Shown here piece after piece: positions 45,097 to 57,100 of a stretch of 64,000 nt of DNA (position 1 is its first letter; the number at the start of each line of letters is the position of its first letter). Below the pieces are notes generated by a model. That model was not told where the DNA came from. It searched no databases and saw only the letters and a program-made list of their open reading frames with translations. A program made the translations under genes and the position numbers. Location: contig CAJNOI010000203.1 of the NCBI GenBank assembly GCA_905250115.1, positions 62,001 to 126,000 of the forward strand, in the 5' to 3' direction. The DNA is from Adineta steineri (taxonomy: Eukaryota > Rotifera > Eurotatoria > Adinetida > Adinetidae).

Positions 45097-46643
45097 ATGA
45101 ATACAGAAATAATGAAAGCTGCACGTTATTATGGTGCAAAAGATCTACGTGTAGAAGAAACACCTATCCCTTCTATTAACAAAAAACAAATTAAAATTGA
45201 AGTAAAATATTGTGGAATTTGTGGGTCAGATTTACATGAATATTGTTCTGGTCCAATAGTAATTCCGATAAACAAACCTTATCCACTAACGGGACATTGT
45301 GGTTGCACCACAATGGGACATGAATTTTCAGGTGTGGTTGTTCAAGTAGGAGATGATCTTAATCCTGATAATATCAAGATCGGTGATCGTGTTGTAGTAG
45401 AGCCAATGTTTAGAAATCCAAATAGTTTTTTTACAAAACGAGGCGAATTTAATCTATCAGAGCCAGGAGGTGGACTTGGTGTAACTGGAAATGGTGGATT
45501 TGCAAAATATGTAGTTGCCGAAGACTATATGGTACATAAAATACCGGATAGTATGACCTTTGAACAAGGTGCATTGGTGGAACCTGCTGCTGTGGCTGTG
45601 TATGCTGTTAAAAACAGTGGCTTACAACTAGGTATCTATCACTATACAATTTACACTGAATCCTTTTAAACTTGTCGGTCAATTGAGTAAGACAGACAGG
45701 AAGATAGTTCGTTCATCCGTTTTATTATTTAGTTTAGAAAAAAAGACTGCTCATATTGGCGTACCTACAATAAAAGAGCGTTAGAAAGGTTCTTTAACTT
45801 GTAGCTTTCTTTCGAATGAAGCATCATTCGATTTATGTTTATCTCTTCCTATAGACATGGATAATATGCTTGATGATTAAATAGAAAATAGAAACTCAAC
45901 CTATTTTTCGAGTTGTTCCTTGATACTAACGGTTACACTAATATCTGAAATCCTGTTTGCGTTCAACACATGTCTATTCTCTATAGAAACGTTTAACTGG
46001 AATTTATGATAGTTCGTTTTAGTCATCAAAAAGAATCGAATTATTTCTAGTTCCTGCGAAACTAGATCGAACTGTATGTACATGTATTTCAATTCTAGGA
46101 GAAACATGTGTCATCTTTGGTGCTGGTCCAATTGGTCTATTATGTCTTCAAGCTGCAAAGGCTGTTGGTGCTGCTCGCACTATTGTTGTCGATATTGCTG
46201 AAAAACGTCTTGAGAAAGCACGTGAATTAGGTGCTACATTAGTGATCGATGGGAAGGAGGAAAATATTGCCCAAAAAATTAAAAGTTATACCGATGGTCT
46301 TGGTGTAAATGTTTATTTTGATGCAGCCGGTGTACAATCAACATTTACAACAGGTATTGCGTCTTTGAGAAAAGGTGGAAAAGCTGTATTAGTTGCAGTA
46401 TTTGAAAAACCAGTAACATTGAATGCAACAGAGCTGGTCTTTCGCCAGATAACTATTCAAGGAACTCTTGGTTATCGACATATATTTCCAGAAGTAATTA
46501 GACTTATTGAAAGTAAACAAATGGATGTTGAACGAATCATTACAAAGAAAATCAAGTTAGATGATATTGTCAAAGATGGATTTGAAGCTTTATTATCCAA
46601 TCCTTCGGAAATTAAAATTTTAATTGACATTGATGCTAATTAA
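45097..46643 (+). CDS. Zinc-dependent medium-chain alcohol dehydrogenase (2,3-butanediol dehydrogenase-like)
   Basis: Two exons, 45097-45631 and 46099-46643, joined by a 467-bp GT-AG intron, encode 359 residues. Start MNTEIMKAARYYG; the second Met (45112) aligns with the usual start of the family. Catalytic zinc ligands are present: KYCGICGSDLHEY (Cys), TMGHEFSG (His-Glu) and GALVEPAAVA (Glu). The NAD-binding motif GAGPIGLLCLQAAK lies right after the intron. The long loop after GHEF (FRNPNSFFTKRGEFNLSEPGGG) carries no four-Cys structural zinc site, as in some BDH/sorbitol-type relatives. It oxidises secondary alcohols or polyols with NAD(P). Best resemblance is fungal/bacterial BDH, so horizontal origin is plausible. 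Confidence 0.88.
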
Positions 46644-46810
46644 AATTATTTTTGTAAACATTCAGTTTTCATATAAAACACTTTTATGTTTCTTAATGTA
46701 TGCTAATACGTTCATTGATTAGTTAATATCAATTATATAGTAGTGTCATACTTTAAGTCCACTTGAATTTATTTTTCCCTTTTACGACTAATACCACAGC
46801 TATATATTGA

Positions 46811-46827
46811 ATACCCACACCCTCAAG
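46811..46827. repeat. Single AC-rich arm
   Basis: ATACCCACACCCTCAAG, without a GT partner, 27 bp past the stop of the F-box gene (minus strand), between convergent genes. Confidence 0.5.
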
Positions 46828-46853
46828 ATGATTAATCTATTTTTTGAAAAAAA

Positions 46854-48520
46854 TTATTTTTCTAAACAAAGAAAATAATCATAAAAGTCTTTTGGTAAGA
46901 CAATCAATTGACCAAATACGATTTGTTTGATTTGACTACAATTAATTTGTTTTGGATCATTTGTAAAATTATCTGAGATAGTAACTAAATTATCATATTG
47001 TATTGAAAGTGTGTGAAGAGTTGGTACATACATGTTTGTATAACATAGAAATTGATCAACATAATCAACATGTGCATGAAGAAGACTAAGTTTAAATAAA
47101 TGTAAATATGAAATTGTTGAGAAAATTTGTTTATCATCAATTATTGTAACTTGACGTTTATTTTTCTGTGGTGTTGAATTGTTGACTATTAAATGTTTGA
47201 GTAATGGACATGCTTGAGGTATCCATTCGAAAAAATCATGTTCAAATGGACGTGTATCATATAACTTTAAATTGGTAACATATAATAAATAATGACCACG
47301 AAAATTATTCGAAAGATACATAAAATGAGTCATTTGAAATGGTGTTGAATAAATATGATAATGACTATATCCGCTTGAAAAATGATCGATACAACAACTA
47401 ACTGAAGAATATTTCCAATTAAGAAATGTACTTTTAATATCATTCGTTGTTAAGAAATAATTCGTTTCAGAAGTTCTTAAAACAGTACAAATATGGAATC
47501 TAAACTTATTTAAATATGTCATATGAATAAGAAGTTCTTTATTAAGATGTAAACCATCAATAACAGTTAATCGTTCTATATCAAGAGATAGAGCGAGAGT
47601 TTCTAAATTCGACATTCGACGAAGAAGTGATAATATTCGACAATCATAAGCGTATGTGCGTAAATAGCTAGTTAATGAGAATTCTTTGAGATTAAATAAA
47701 ATTTTCTATTAAACAAAAAAGGAATAGATTAATTATATTCGAACAAAATAATTCTCTTACTTGATTATTATTGTCCACCATTGATCTTTTAATGGAATAA
47801 ATACGTACTGTGAAAGAACGTAATTGTTCTAGACGACCATCAAGTAGACGAAGACAATCATCAAAGTCAATCACATTAATAGACAAAGTGTGTAAATTTG
47901 GAGAAAAACAAACATTTGGAGGTCGATAACGGATTGAAAGGTATGCTTGATTGGTTATTAACCATTGATTCATATTTAAATATGACAAATTTCTACACAT
48001 AGCAAGTATACGTATACATACATCTGTAAATGATCGACTAGTACATATTTCTTTCTCGCTTGTGATAGTTAAATGTCTTATCTGTTGTTGAAACAAATGA
48101 GAAATAGGCGATTCATCTAATCATATGATTAAATAGATATTCACAATTATGAATAAACAAGTTTTATTTACCTGTTAAATACTCTAAAAGAATATCTGGG
48201 GAAAAATTGGTTAAAACAATAACAGTAAGATTAGGATATTTGCAAGCAAGAAGAATACATTCCATAGAAAATAGTTCAAGAGTAAGTTCTACAATGTTAT
48301 GATGTATTTGAGGTAATATTTCACAACAAAATCGATTATGTTGAACATTATTCATTGAAAAGTTTAAGAATTTAGTATTGTTAACACTTCTTGCCATTTG
48401 ATCAAGTCGTTTATTAATATTCAATAATGAATAAAGAACATCAACGGAACCAAGTTTTTTCAAGATAATAAGTAATATTTCGTCAGGTAAATCAAGTAAG
48501 TGAACTGTTCTACCATTCAT
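46854..48520 (-). CDS. F-box protein with LRR-like repeats
   Basis: Three exons, 48520-48172, 48116-47761 and 47705-46854, keep frame and encode 518 residues. The N-terminus is a clean F-box (HLLDLPDEILLIILKKLGSV). The remainder has irregular LRR-like segments (RNLSYLNMNQWL, LHTLSINVIDF, LETLALSLDIERL, CPLLKHLIVNN, LHTLSIQYDNL). Expected role: substrate adaptor of an SCF ubiquitin ligase; target unknown. Introns are 55 bp each. It is convergent with the alcohol dehydrogenase gene. Nothing is broken, unlike the F-box fragments at 5001 and 13963. Confidence 0.88.
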
Positions 48521-48872
48521 AGTTACTATCGACTGACTTTTCTTCTTTCGCTATTCAGTTATATGCCGTATATTTATAAGTATCAATCAGACGAATGTAT
48601 TTCCTCCGCTGGCATCGAGAGAAAAACTATTTTGCTATTTGTTCATTACATATCGGACTGAATTGCGGACGAATATATCAATTTTTTTATAGTCGACTGA
48701 TACAAAGCGAAAGATTAATTTCTCTATTAATCATTAAACATGTTTACGTTACTATAAAATATTCTTTATTATCATCTTGAGGGTGAGTGTGGATGTGGGC
48801 GTTCACATCATGAACATCCACACTTATTCCTCAAGTTCATTGTCTAACACAAAAAGAATTTCATAGAATAGC
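48521..48872. other. Spacer with strong GT/AC inverted repeat
   Basis: No gene; see the repeat at 48777-48834. Confidence 0.5.
48777..48834. repeat. GT-rich/AC-rich inverted repeat
   Basis: Left arm TTGAGGGTGAGTGTGGATGT (48777-48796). Right arm CATCCACACTTATTCCTCAA (48815-48834). The loop contains a second small inverted pair (GTTCACATCATGAAC). It ends 39 bp past the dehydrogenase stop codon. Confidence 0.8.
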
Positions 48873-49817
48873 TTATGTGGGAATGGGATATATCGGTCTT
48901 TCACCTCGCAATACTCGTAGAACCTCTTCCATAGCCTTTATTCGCAAATCTCGTTTTGATTCTTCGGTATACCAAGCTGCATGAGGTGTGATAAGTACAT
49001 TATCAAGTTTCATCAATTCTTCGTCAATATTAGGTTCATCTTTGATAACATCGAGAGCAGCATAGGATATTTGTCCACTTTTCAATGCTTGAACAAGTGC
49101 TTTCGTGTCGATCAGTTCGCCTCGACTAACATTAATTAAAATTGGACGACGTTTCATCTGAGCAATAGAATCGGAGGAGATAATATGATGATTGCTAGGT
49201 GACATTGGAATATGTAATGAAATAATATCACACTCTTCAAAAATCTCGTTTAATGTGTTTGTTGTCGAATTTTTCGAATTATGTGTCAATATTTGCTTGA
49301 CAAAAGGACGAATCTTATTTGCAAAACATGTTCCTATTCGCCCACAACCAATAATACCAAGTGTCATTTCATTCAGCTCGTGCAATTTACCACCCACTTT
49401 AAAATTCCATTGATGATTTTCAACAATTGACTTATGAAATGTTAATAGACGACGATGAGCTGCGAAGAGAAGAGCAACTGTATGATCAGCTACAGTATTT
49501 GTACCATAATCAGGTGTATAGCAAACTTCAATACCTCGACGTCGGCATACATCTACATCAACCTTTTCATAACCAACACCATATTTAACGATGACTTTAA
49601 TTGAACCAGGTAACTGAGACAGGAGTTGTGCTGTGTTTGGTATGTTAACACCGATGATGGCTACAGTTGTTGAAGAAAGACGTGCGAGAATGTCACTCCC
49701 TGAAGGATCGATAATTATTAATTCATAAGGTGTCGAATGAAGAAGATTTTTTTCGATATTAAAGTCTTCAAAGAGATTTTCAATCATGATCTGCTGTTTT
49801 GGTGGCTGTAATGTCAT
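48873..49817 (-). CDS. D-isomer-specific 2-hydroxyacid dehydrogenase
   Basis: Single exon. I choose the Met at 49817 (MTLQPPKQQIM), giving 314 residues; the frame is open to 49844. Marks in order: VIVKYGVGYEKVDVD and YTPDYGTNTVADHTVAL (substrate-domain loop), GIIGCGRIG (NAD-binding GxGxxG), NVSRGELIDTKAL (catalytic Arg), DVIKDEPN (Glu), ITPHAAWYTEES (catalytic His). All three catalytic residues are present. It would interconvert a 2-keto acid and D-2-hydroxy acid with NAD(P)H in the cytosol. The SxxSKRDL-type end resembles bacterial and CtBP-like members. Intronless among intron-rich genes, so a foreign origin is possible. Confidence 0.88.
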   Translation of the reverse strand: MTLQPPKQQIMIENLFEDFNIEKNLLHSTPYELIIIDPSGSDILARLSSTTVAIIGVNIPNTAQLLSQLPGSIKVIVKYGVGYEKVDVDVCRRRGIEVCYTPDYGTNTVADHTVALLFAAHRRLLTFHKSIVENHQWNFKVGGKLHELNEMTLGIIGCGRIGTCFANKIRPFVKQILTHNSKNSTTNTLNEIFEECDIISLHIPMSPSNHHIISSDSIAQMKRRPILINVSRGELIDTKALVQALKSGQISYAALDVIKDEPNIDEELMKLDNVLITPHAAWYTEESKRDLRIKAMEEVLRVLRGERPIYPIPT

Positions 49818-50065
49818 CTCAAATGGTAGAAATAAAACGATCAAGATGTGTTACACAGAAGAAACGATGAAAAAAAATGCTTTATTATATCTTTTTACTT
49901 GATTCTCTATTCTTACATTTTTATCTACACGTACTTGAATGTTGGTGTTCTTTTTCGTCTTATCACCACCAATGCTCTTAGTCAAAGAACAAAACAGCTT
50001 CACGCAAAAATGAAAGTGATATTGTATTGTAAGAGAGTAGATATGAATAGCTTTGCTTTAGTAAC

Positions 50066-50120
50066 GCGGGTGTGATTACCATGATCATCTTTTATATATC
50101 AGATACCCACACCCTTAACC
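50066..50120. repeat. GT-rich/AC-rich inverted repeat
   Basis: Left arm CGCGGGTGTGA (about 50065-50075). Right arm TACCCACACCCTTAACC (50104-50120). Loop about 28 bases; ends 71 bp past the stop at 50191. Confidence 0.6.
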
Positions 50121-50190
50121 TAAAAATCTACATTTATTTTTTATTTATGTGTTATTGGATTTAAAATTTCATATAAAAAACAAACAACGA

Positions 50191-50751
50191 TTAAGTAGTT
50201 TCTACACTTGTATTAATGTACGTATCTTGCTTGTTGATTTCTTTCGCGAAACTATCAATCAAAGCTAGTCCCAACTTCTTGTAATCTGCTTTCAATAAAT
50301 TCAATATTCCTTCATCATCTTGAAAATATGAAAATAATTTTTTAATATATTTCATTCCAAATAATAATAAATCGCGTTCAAGTTCATCGTATGAATTTAT
50401 ATCCTTAATTTTATCTGTGTAACGTCTTGCCCATGATTTTAAATATTGTTGATTATCAGAAGGTAAACAAAAGATAATAATTTCATCTAAGTGATCTGGT
50501 ATTTTATTATTCAACAACCATGTTTCGATATTTTCACTGTATGCAAATAGTGTAAACAGTTTTTCTTTATTAGTGTCGATGTGATGTTGACAACGAGCTA
50601 TATCATCAAAAACCTGTATAAATGTCATTAGATGTGCATAAGGTAAGGGTATCGCGATCGACGGTCCATTCATTTGATAAAGTATAAGTGCCCATTGATT
50701 AACTTGTGAATAGAGATTGTTATTAAACTGAATATCATTTATGGTTTGCAT
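50191..50751 (-). CDS. Hypothetical protein of the three-gene cluster
   Basis: Frame of 186 residues, no signal peptide or membrane segment. The middle part (LDEIIIFCLPSDNQQYLKSW...YTDKIKDINSYDELERDLL) resembles the N-terminal module of the ADP-ribosyltransferase-like protein at 52397-53584 (IIAIYVFCLRPQYHITW...YSKIRAVISEPNTLLQHI). A long T-rich run and CTAG end directly at the ATG, so the start is probably made by splicing or trans-splicing. It lies 60 bp after the stop of 50812-51660 on the same strand. Function unknown. Confidence 0.6.
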   Translation of the reverse strand: MQTINDIQFNNNLYSQVNQWALILYQMNGPSIAIPLPYAHLMTFIQVFDDIARCQHHIDTNKEKLFTLFAYSENIETWLLNNKIPDHLDEIIIFCLPSDNQQYLKSWARRYTDKIKDINSYDELERDLLLFGMKYIKKLFSYFQDDEGILNLLKADYKKLGLALIDSFAKEINKQDTYINTSVETT

Positions 50752-50811
50752 CTAGAAAAAAAAATAGAAAAACAAAAAAGTTCAAAAAAAAAAGATTGAT
50801 TCTGATTTATT

Positions 50812-51660
50812 TTAAAGTTCGATGAGAAGTTCACATAATTTTTGTGCTCTCACAAACATATCTTTAGCTTTTTCTGCATTCTTTTTAGCGTTACATTCAT
50901 TTCCCAATTTGTTATAATATGAAATTAAGTCATGTGTTAATTGAAAACAAGCATTAGTATAAGTTTTTGCAGATGGTGATTGATCATAAAAATAAATATT
51001 TTTAACGTTACCAAATTGTTGAAAACCAATTGCAGATGAATCTTTGTAAATAGTATCCATAATAAGAAATACAATATGATTCATTTCAGTTGTACATATA
51101 TGATAATGACATTCTTCTTTGTTGGTAAATATTAAAAATGATGGAAGAATATTTTCAAATAGATTTTGAATTTTAATCATATCATCATTAGTATTATATG
51201 TTGATTGTAACCAAATAAGTTTTGTTGTTGTACAAATATCAGTGGTATCAATGCGAGAAAATCTTTGATGAATTTCTTTTAATTCTTTATGAATTCGACT
51301 GGCTTTTTCTTCTTTTTCTTTTGCTAAAGAAATGTTACCTAATTTTGTATCACCAATAGCTTCCAATTTATAATAACGATATAATTCATCAGCCAATTGA
51401 AACATAAGATCTTCGCAATTATCAAATCGTTCCCTTTGATCAACTCTATTATTATCCTCTTCTAAGATAAAAAACTTTATGTGCTGTTCAGATATATTCG
51501 TCATAGTAGACATAATTTGATTAGTTGTAAAAACTAGAATTGCCGTATCAGGCATTGTCTCGAAATCGACTTTTGAACTGTTATTATATATTAATATAGA
51601 ATCATTGGTTAATGATTGCAGAGTAGTCAACATAGCAGATGCTAATTGATTAAAATGCAT
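50812..51660 (-). CDS. Hypothetical protein with the cluster module and TPR-like helices
   Basis: Frame of 282 residues, cytosolic by appearance. It has two stretches like the cluster module (EQHIKFFILEEDNNRVDQRE...CEDLMFQLADEL, and a later NHIVFLIMDTIY region), each followed by a helical hairpin rich in Lys/Glu (LGNISLAKEKEEKASRIHKE and LGNECNAKKNAEKAKDMFVR) that looks TPR-like. The repeat of module plus hairpin suggests an internal duplication. No catalytic motif recognised. Confidence 0.6.
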   Translation of the reverse strand: MHFNQLASAMLTTLQSLTNDSILIYNNSSKVDFETMPDTAILVFTTNQIMSTMTNISEQHIKFFILEEDNNRVDQRERFDNCEDLMFQLADELYRYYKLEAIGDTKLGNISLAKEKEEKASRIHKELKEIHQRFSRIDTTDICTTTKLIWLQSTYNTNDDMIKIQNLFENILPSFLIFTNKEECHYHICTTEMNHIVFLIMDTIYKDSSAIGFQQFGNVKNIYFYDQSPSAKTYTNACFQLTHDLISYYNKLGNECNAKKNAEKAKDMFVRAQKLCELLIEL

Positions 51661-52162
51661 CGTTAAACCAATAAGAACAAATTGAACAGTGCGTAGAGAT
51701 TCTAAAAAGACATACTTAGATGTATGTGGATAGATCGTTATTTTTGTGAAATACGATCTGATGTAGAGTGTTGAAGCTTTGAAGGGTGAAACGTGGACGC
51801 CCTCACCTTCTTATCTAGTAGTTTGGTTGCTTTTTACAGTTGCAAAAAACTTCGAAAATTCGATTCTAGGATTAGGATTTTCAGGGACACCGAACTTAAC
51901 CTTCCGTGCAGTAGTAACTAAGCAGATACAATAATTGTTCAACACTAAATTCGAATAGTGATCATTTAATTCGATGCTTTTTTATTATGGCAACGAAGAA
52001 AGAGATCAGATTATTTCATTTCGAAAAAGTTGCGCTATGTTTAAGAATCTTTTTGTCTTGTTACTATTACCAAATCTTACTCGATGTTAAATTACTCTAG
52101 AAGCTAAAGAAAATATTTCGTCTAGATATCTTATGTTATTACAAAAAAACAATGAATATTCC
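51661..52162. other. Spacer with small GT/AC hairpin
   Basis: No gene. A compact hairpin at 51781-51810 pairs GAAGGGTGA with CCCTCACCTTC around a loop of about 10 bases. Confidence 0.45.
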
Positions 52163-53584
52163 TTATAGTACAATACCTGGTAGAAGTTTTGCATCCATAT
52201 GTAATCTTTCTTTTAGATGAGGTATTAAAACATGATCAGGAGATAATTGTTGTAGAAGATGTTGACAATAGACATTGGCTTTATCTTCTTGTTTACATTG
52301 ATCTAATAAATCCACAATCATGAATAAATCTTTACTTTGTCGGAATTTTTGTTTTCTATCAGTTAATATATTCAAATCTGTATCACTAGCCAATGATTAT
52401 TGAAGAATCCAAGTTGAATCATATTCATTTGTTAATGAAGTTATTTTAAATATAGCACCACACATAAAAACAATATCTGAATCATTATTCAAATTAGTCA
52501 TTTGTTGAATGGATGCAAATGGCATTGATCCATCACGATTCTTTGCATCAATTTCTATAAGAACATTTTGAAATTGATTATCATCAATATCACTCGTTGA
52601 AATTTCCGCAGGTTTTTTCGTTGAAGTGATGAGAAACCCATTGAAACTTAAATATTGATTTAAGTTCGTTCGAATATTTTCAATATTTTCTAGTGTCATT
52701 AATTGTTTTCGATAAACATGTGCTGAATCCAACTGATGATCTCTCAATTGATTATAAATATCAATAAGAAAAAAACGAAGATAAAATAGCATTGAGACAT
52801 CCTCTTCACATATTACCTTATTTAGGAAACGTGCTAATATGGTATTATTTATCAGCCATACTATAGATTGTTGTTTATCATATGTTCGTTCGAATTCTTC
52901 AATTAAATTTAAATTTTCTTTCTCATTTAAAGAATATTGACGAAGAATTTGAATTAATTCAGTCGATGAAGCAGATGATTGTAAATAGGATGATGATAGA
53001 AGAATTTCAAGAAAAAGTTGATACCATATAAATGGAGCAATTTCAGAATTAACAACTCTTGTACGATGATGATCTGTAAAGATTTGAATTGTTTTTAAAT
53101 TTTCAATATTTTCAAAATAAATTAGATCGTTTGATATATGTTGTAAAAGTGTGTTTGGTTCAGAAATAACTGCACGTATTTTTGAATAATCCTTAGTCCA
53201 TGTTATATGATATTGTGGACGTAAACAAAATACATAAATAGCAATAATTGATTTTACTTGATGAATATTAGGAAGAATTTTTCGTCCTAATGCACCGGAT
53301 ACAATAAAAAGAATTTTTTCATCATTTAAACGAGTTTTTATCCATTGTTCACATAATTCCAAGTCATTGAATGTAACAAGAGAGGTTGTATATTGACGTA
53401 AACGTTTTTGTAACGTTTGATTTTGTTCACTGTTATCAACTTTTAAATCTAACCAAACTAATATAAATGTTTCGAGATATTCCATCTCGATATTTGATGG
53501 AGATGTTGGAATGGATTCTGTTGTAGTTAATAATGATTTTTTCGTAGAATTAGGTTTCTTCTTAGTAGATAATTGGACTCCCAT
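52163..53584 (-). CDS. NAD:arginine ADP-ribosyltransferase-like gene with degenerate active site, apparently interrupted
   Basis: The frame 53584-52397 (395 residues) has an N-terminal rotifer module (LETFILVWLDLKVD), a helical middle (FIWYQLFLEILLSS), and a C-terminal region like R-S-E mono-ADP-ribosyltransferases: VYRKQLMTLENIENI, FNGFLITSTKK, PFASIQQMTNLNNDSDIVFMCGAI. Family members read YRG, STS and ExE at those places. Here YRK keeps the Arg, ITSTK keeps a Ser, but the two catalytic acidic residues read D-S-D, not E-x-E, so transferase activity is doubtful. The coding sequence stops at WILQ, but the same frame reopens at once and runs to 52163 (SLASDTDLNILT, then a TPR-like helix), so one stop codon seems to split an older, longer gene. 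It may be a pseudogene, or a truncated, active binding protein. Confidence 0.65.
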
Positions 53585-54153
53585 CTTTCAAAAATTGTAT
53601 TACGTTGTTTTTGTGTAAGAAATAGAAATGAGTGACATGATTACTGTTGAAAAATAATTCACAAGAAGGAAGAAAAAAAAAACTTGAATTCTATTCGCCT
53701 AAAAAGAATGCATCATATATAACAGTAAGTCATGAAATTGACAATTACATTTTCACCACGTGGTTTTCTTCCTTTCTTTGCATTTTGTATTGACTCAAGA
53801 ACTTGTCATGTTAAAGAAATAAAAAGTCAATGAAATAAATAAAAAAAACGCATGTCATATAAAAGAACACAGTCAAAGGAATGAATAAATTCATAAAAAA
53901 TCTAATAACAAATAAGCTACAAAACAATCTTTTATTATTCTGCGCATCACTACCTTTTAAAATCTAGTTATGAATATGTTGACAATGAGACTCTTCTCTT
54001 TGCGCTCGTTCTTATCTGAGCATAAGACGTTTTGCGTTTTTTATATATTATACAAGAATACGAATATTTATTTAATAATAAATCAAATCTAAGGTGTAGT
54101 TGTGGTATGAGTGTATTAACCATAACACACCGCAAATGTCTCGGGAGCATCTT
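53585..54153. other. Spacer between same-strand genes
   Basis: Upstream DNA of the ADP-ribosyltransferase-like gene and 3' region of the giant receptor. No gene, element or GT/AC repeat seen. Confidence 0.4.
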
Positions 54154-57100
54154 TCATGGATTCTGAGCTCTAATAGCCCTGATAAATCGTTGCCGCCAAG
54201 TAGTAATTGTTTTTATGAATTCTTTCCTATAGAAAGTCGATGGTAAAACAAATATCACGAAGATAAAAGATGACGGAATGAATGAAACAAAATAACCGAA
54301 AAGATACAACCAAGGATTTTGAGATGATTTAATACATGTTGATAATAATGAAACGAGAAAACGAGGAAATAACAGAATAGCTAAGATAATAGGACTGATA
54401 ACAAGTTGTTTGTGCTGGTTGATTTGATTGAGTAATTGTTGTTGAGAACTAAATTGAGATTGAACAGTCGTTTTTAGACGAGTTATATATATAATAATAA
54501 AAATAGCTGAAATTAAATTCGCTAAAAACGGAGCAATAAAATGAAAATATTGAACAATATTCGTATATAGTTCAATTGATTTAGAATAACGAACTACACA
54601 CCAAACACGTCGTTCTTCATAATCATCAAACAAATCACGATTAATAAATTCATAAATCATTGAACTCAAAATAAGAAATGGTAAAAGACAGCTAATCCAT
54701 CGTGCAATACATCGACTTTTTTTCTTATTAAAATTAGTTCCTTGAAAAACAGCCATTGCTCTATCAATACCTACACAAGTATTAAGCCAATTACTCATAT
54801 GTAGAAAAAAACGAAGCATTGGTTCAAATAATAAACACCCTATTTGAAGGATTTTTCGATTAATCGATGGATTCATATATGTATATGTTACAAACCAAAA
54901 TCTAATGATTAACATACTAACAACGAGTGTAGAAATAATTGATGATAATCGAAGATAAATTCCTGAGGCAACTTTACGACAATTACGATTATGAAAAACT
55001 AAATAACCAAAAAAACTATTCAATGAACCAATTAGAAATAGAATCATAACAGAAACTGCACTTAATTTAACTACCAATGATTGATCATTTAATGTACTAT
55101 TAGGTCGAATTTCATAACGCAATAAATCATCTAATGTCAGTCCAATGCCTTTAGCATAAAATTGACATCGATTACCAAAGAAACAATCAACACATACACA
55201 TAGAATATTAAGATAACATATACGTCGATCTTGTAAACATGTTCCACCATTCTCACAATAAACATTATCTTCACAGGCAAAAGTTCGTTGATGTTCTAAT
55301 GGAAAACAGTTACTATGACGTTCTTCCGTACACAAACACATGTAGAATTCATCGACAAAACATTGTAGATTAACATGATCCTGGCATGGAATATGATAGC
55401 TTTTCAATCGTTGAATTCGTGTCAATGAGAGTAATGTAGTAGGCAAAAGTTCATGAATTTCAACACATCGTTGGATGGGACCGATGGAGGTTACTATGTT
55501 GGATGATACAAATTTTCGAAGTACAGCCAAATAATAACGATTATCAATCTTAACAATAACCATTCGGAACTGAGCTTGAGAGTACAAGGTGATATTACTT
55601 TGAAACATAGTCATTTTTCGGAGTATAACAAATGTTAGTAATGATCGTTCGAAACTAATCTCAGTGTAAATATAGGCAAGTAAATATAATGGAGTTTCGA
55701 TATTTACAAGGGAAATATCTATTCTATGTTTAACATTTTCGCATCTTGTCCCGAAAAATTGTTCAGAACAAAAGCACATATAACTTTCATTAATCATTCT
55801 CTTATCGGTTACTATACAACGACCATTATTTTTGCAGAATCCTATTGGACATACTAGTTGAAGACGACAAGAGGAACCGAATTTTCCGTAAGGACAGACG
55901 CAGATTGATCGATTTCGAATCGAACCGATACAAATCGAGTTTGATGCACACATACTACAATCGATTGGAATGTGACATTGTGCACCGGACCAACCTGAAT
56001 AACATTGACAGAAGAATCGTTCTTCATTATGATATTTCATACAAGTACCTTTATAACATTGAAGAGTACAGTGTTTAGGATCGAATGTTCTAAAAATCGG
56101 AAGAGTTAAAAAAGCACTTATCCGATTGACTGGTAAAAAGACGAATGGAATCGTTAAATGCCAACTCATTAGATACGTCAATGAATCTTTATTGAATGCA
56201 TCGATACGAATACTGTAGTTTTTTGAATTATTCTTTCCACGCTTCGAATATAACAGATAGAGACTCACAGGCTGGCCACAATGTTCTAGTGGTACATAAG
56301 TGAATTGATGAGACGAATGAATTTCTTGTCGATCGTTGTCATCTTCTATCAACATAACAACAATAGCATAAATAATTGGCTGCCTAACAGTTGCCAATGC
56401 TAACGTAAGACTGACACGTTGATTTTGATATTGGCATCGATTGCCATAATAATTCGGTGGACAAAAACATATACTACTGTAATTATTGATTCTAACTCGA
56501 TAGTAAACGTTTAAACCAGAATTACAGATTTCAGACTGTGAAAAACTCTTGACTAATGGCGATTTTATCACTTCATCATTAGCTGGATTCTCAGTAGGAT
56601 TATTCGGAGTCGTATATATTGGCGGATAGATTAATGTAGTGTCTAATGAAAAAGATATATCACGTGTATTAATGACCTGACATGAAATATACTGCATATC
56701 GATAAGATTGTTAAAATCAGAGTCATTACATAATTGTGGATGATTATCACAAAATAGTTCGTTATCATACATTGGACAATCTTCGTTTTCATTGCAAAGA
56801 TTTTCCTGTTCTTTACATTTTGTGTCATTCCAACAACGAAATCTATATGTCTGAAAAGTAATATTGTTCACTTGGAGATTTTGAAATTGATCGAATGATG
56901 CTCCAAAACAATTGACGATTCCATTAGTGACCTGATCGGCTGGTAAACACATGAATGTATAATTTTGTGATGAACCACAGAAAAGAAAATGTTCTAAAAT
57001 AATTGGATTCGTACAATTTTCTTCATCTTTTCCATGAAGACAATTTCGAAAACCATCACATCTTGTATAAATATTATTGCATTGCCAATATTCACAATCA

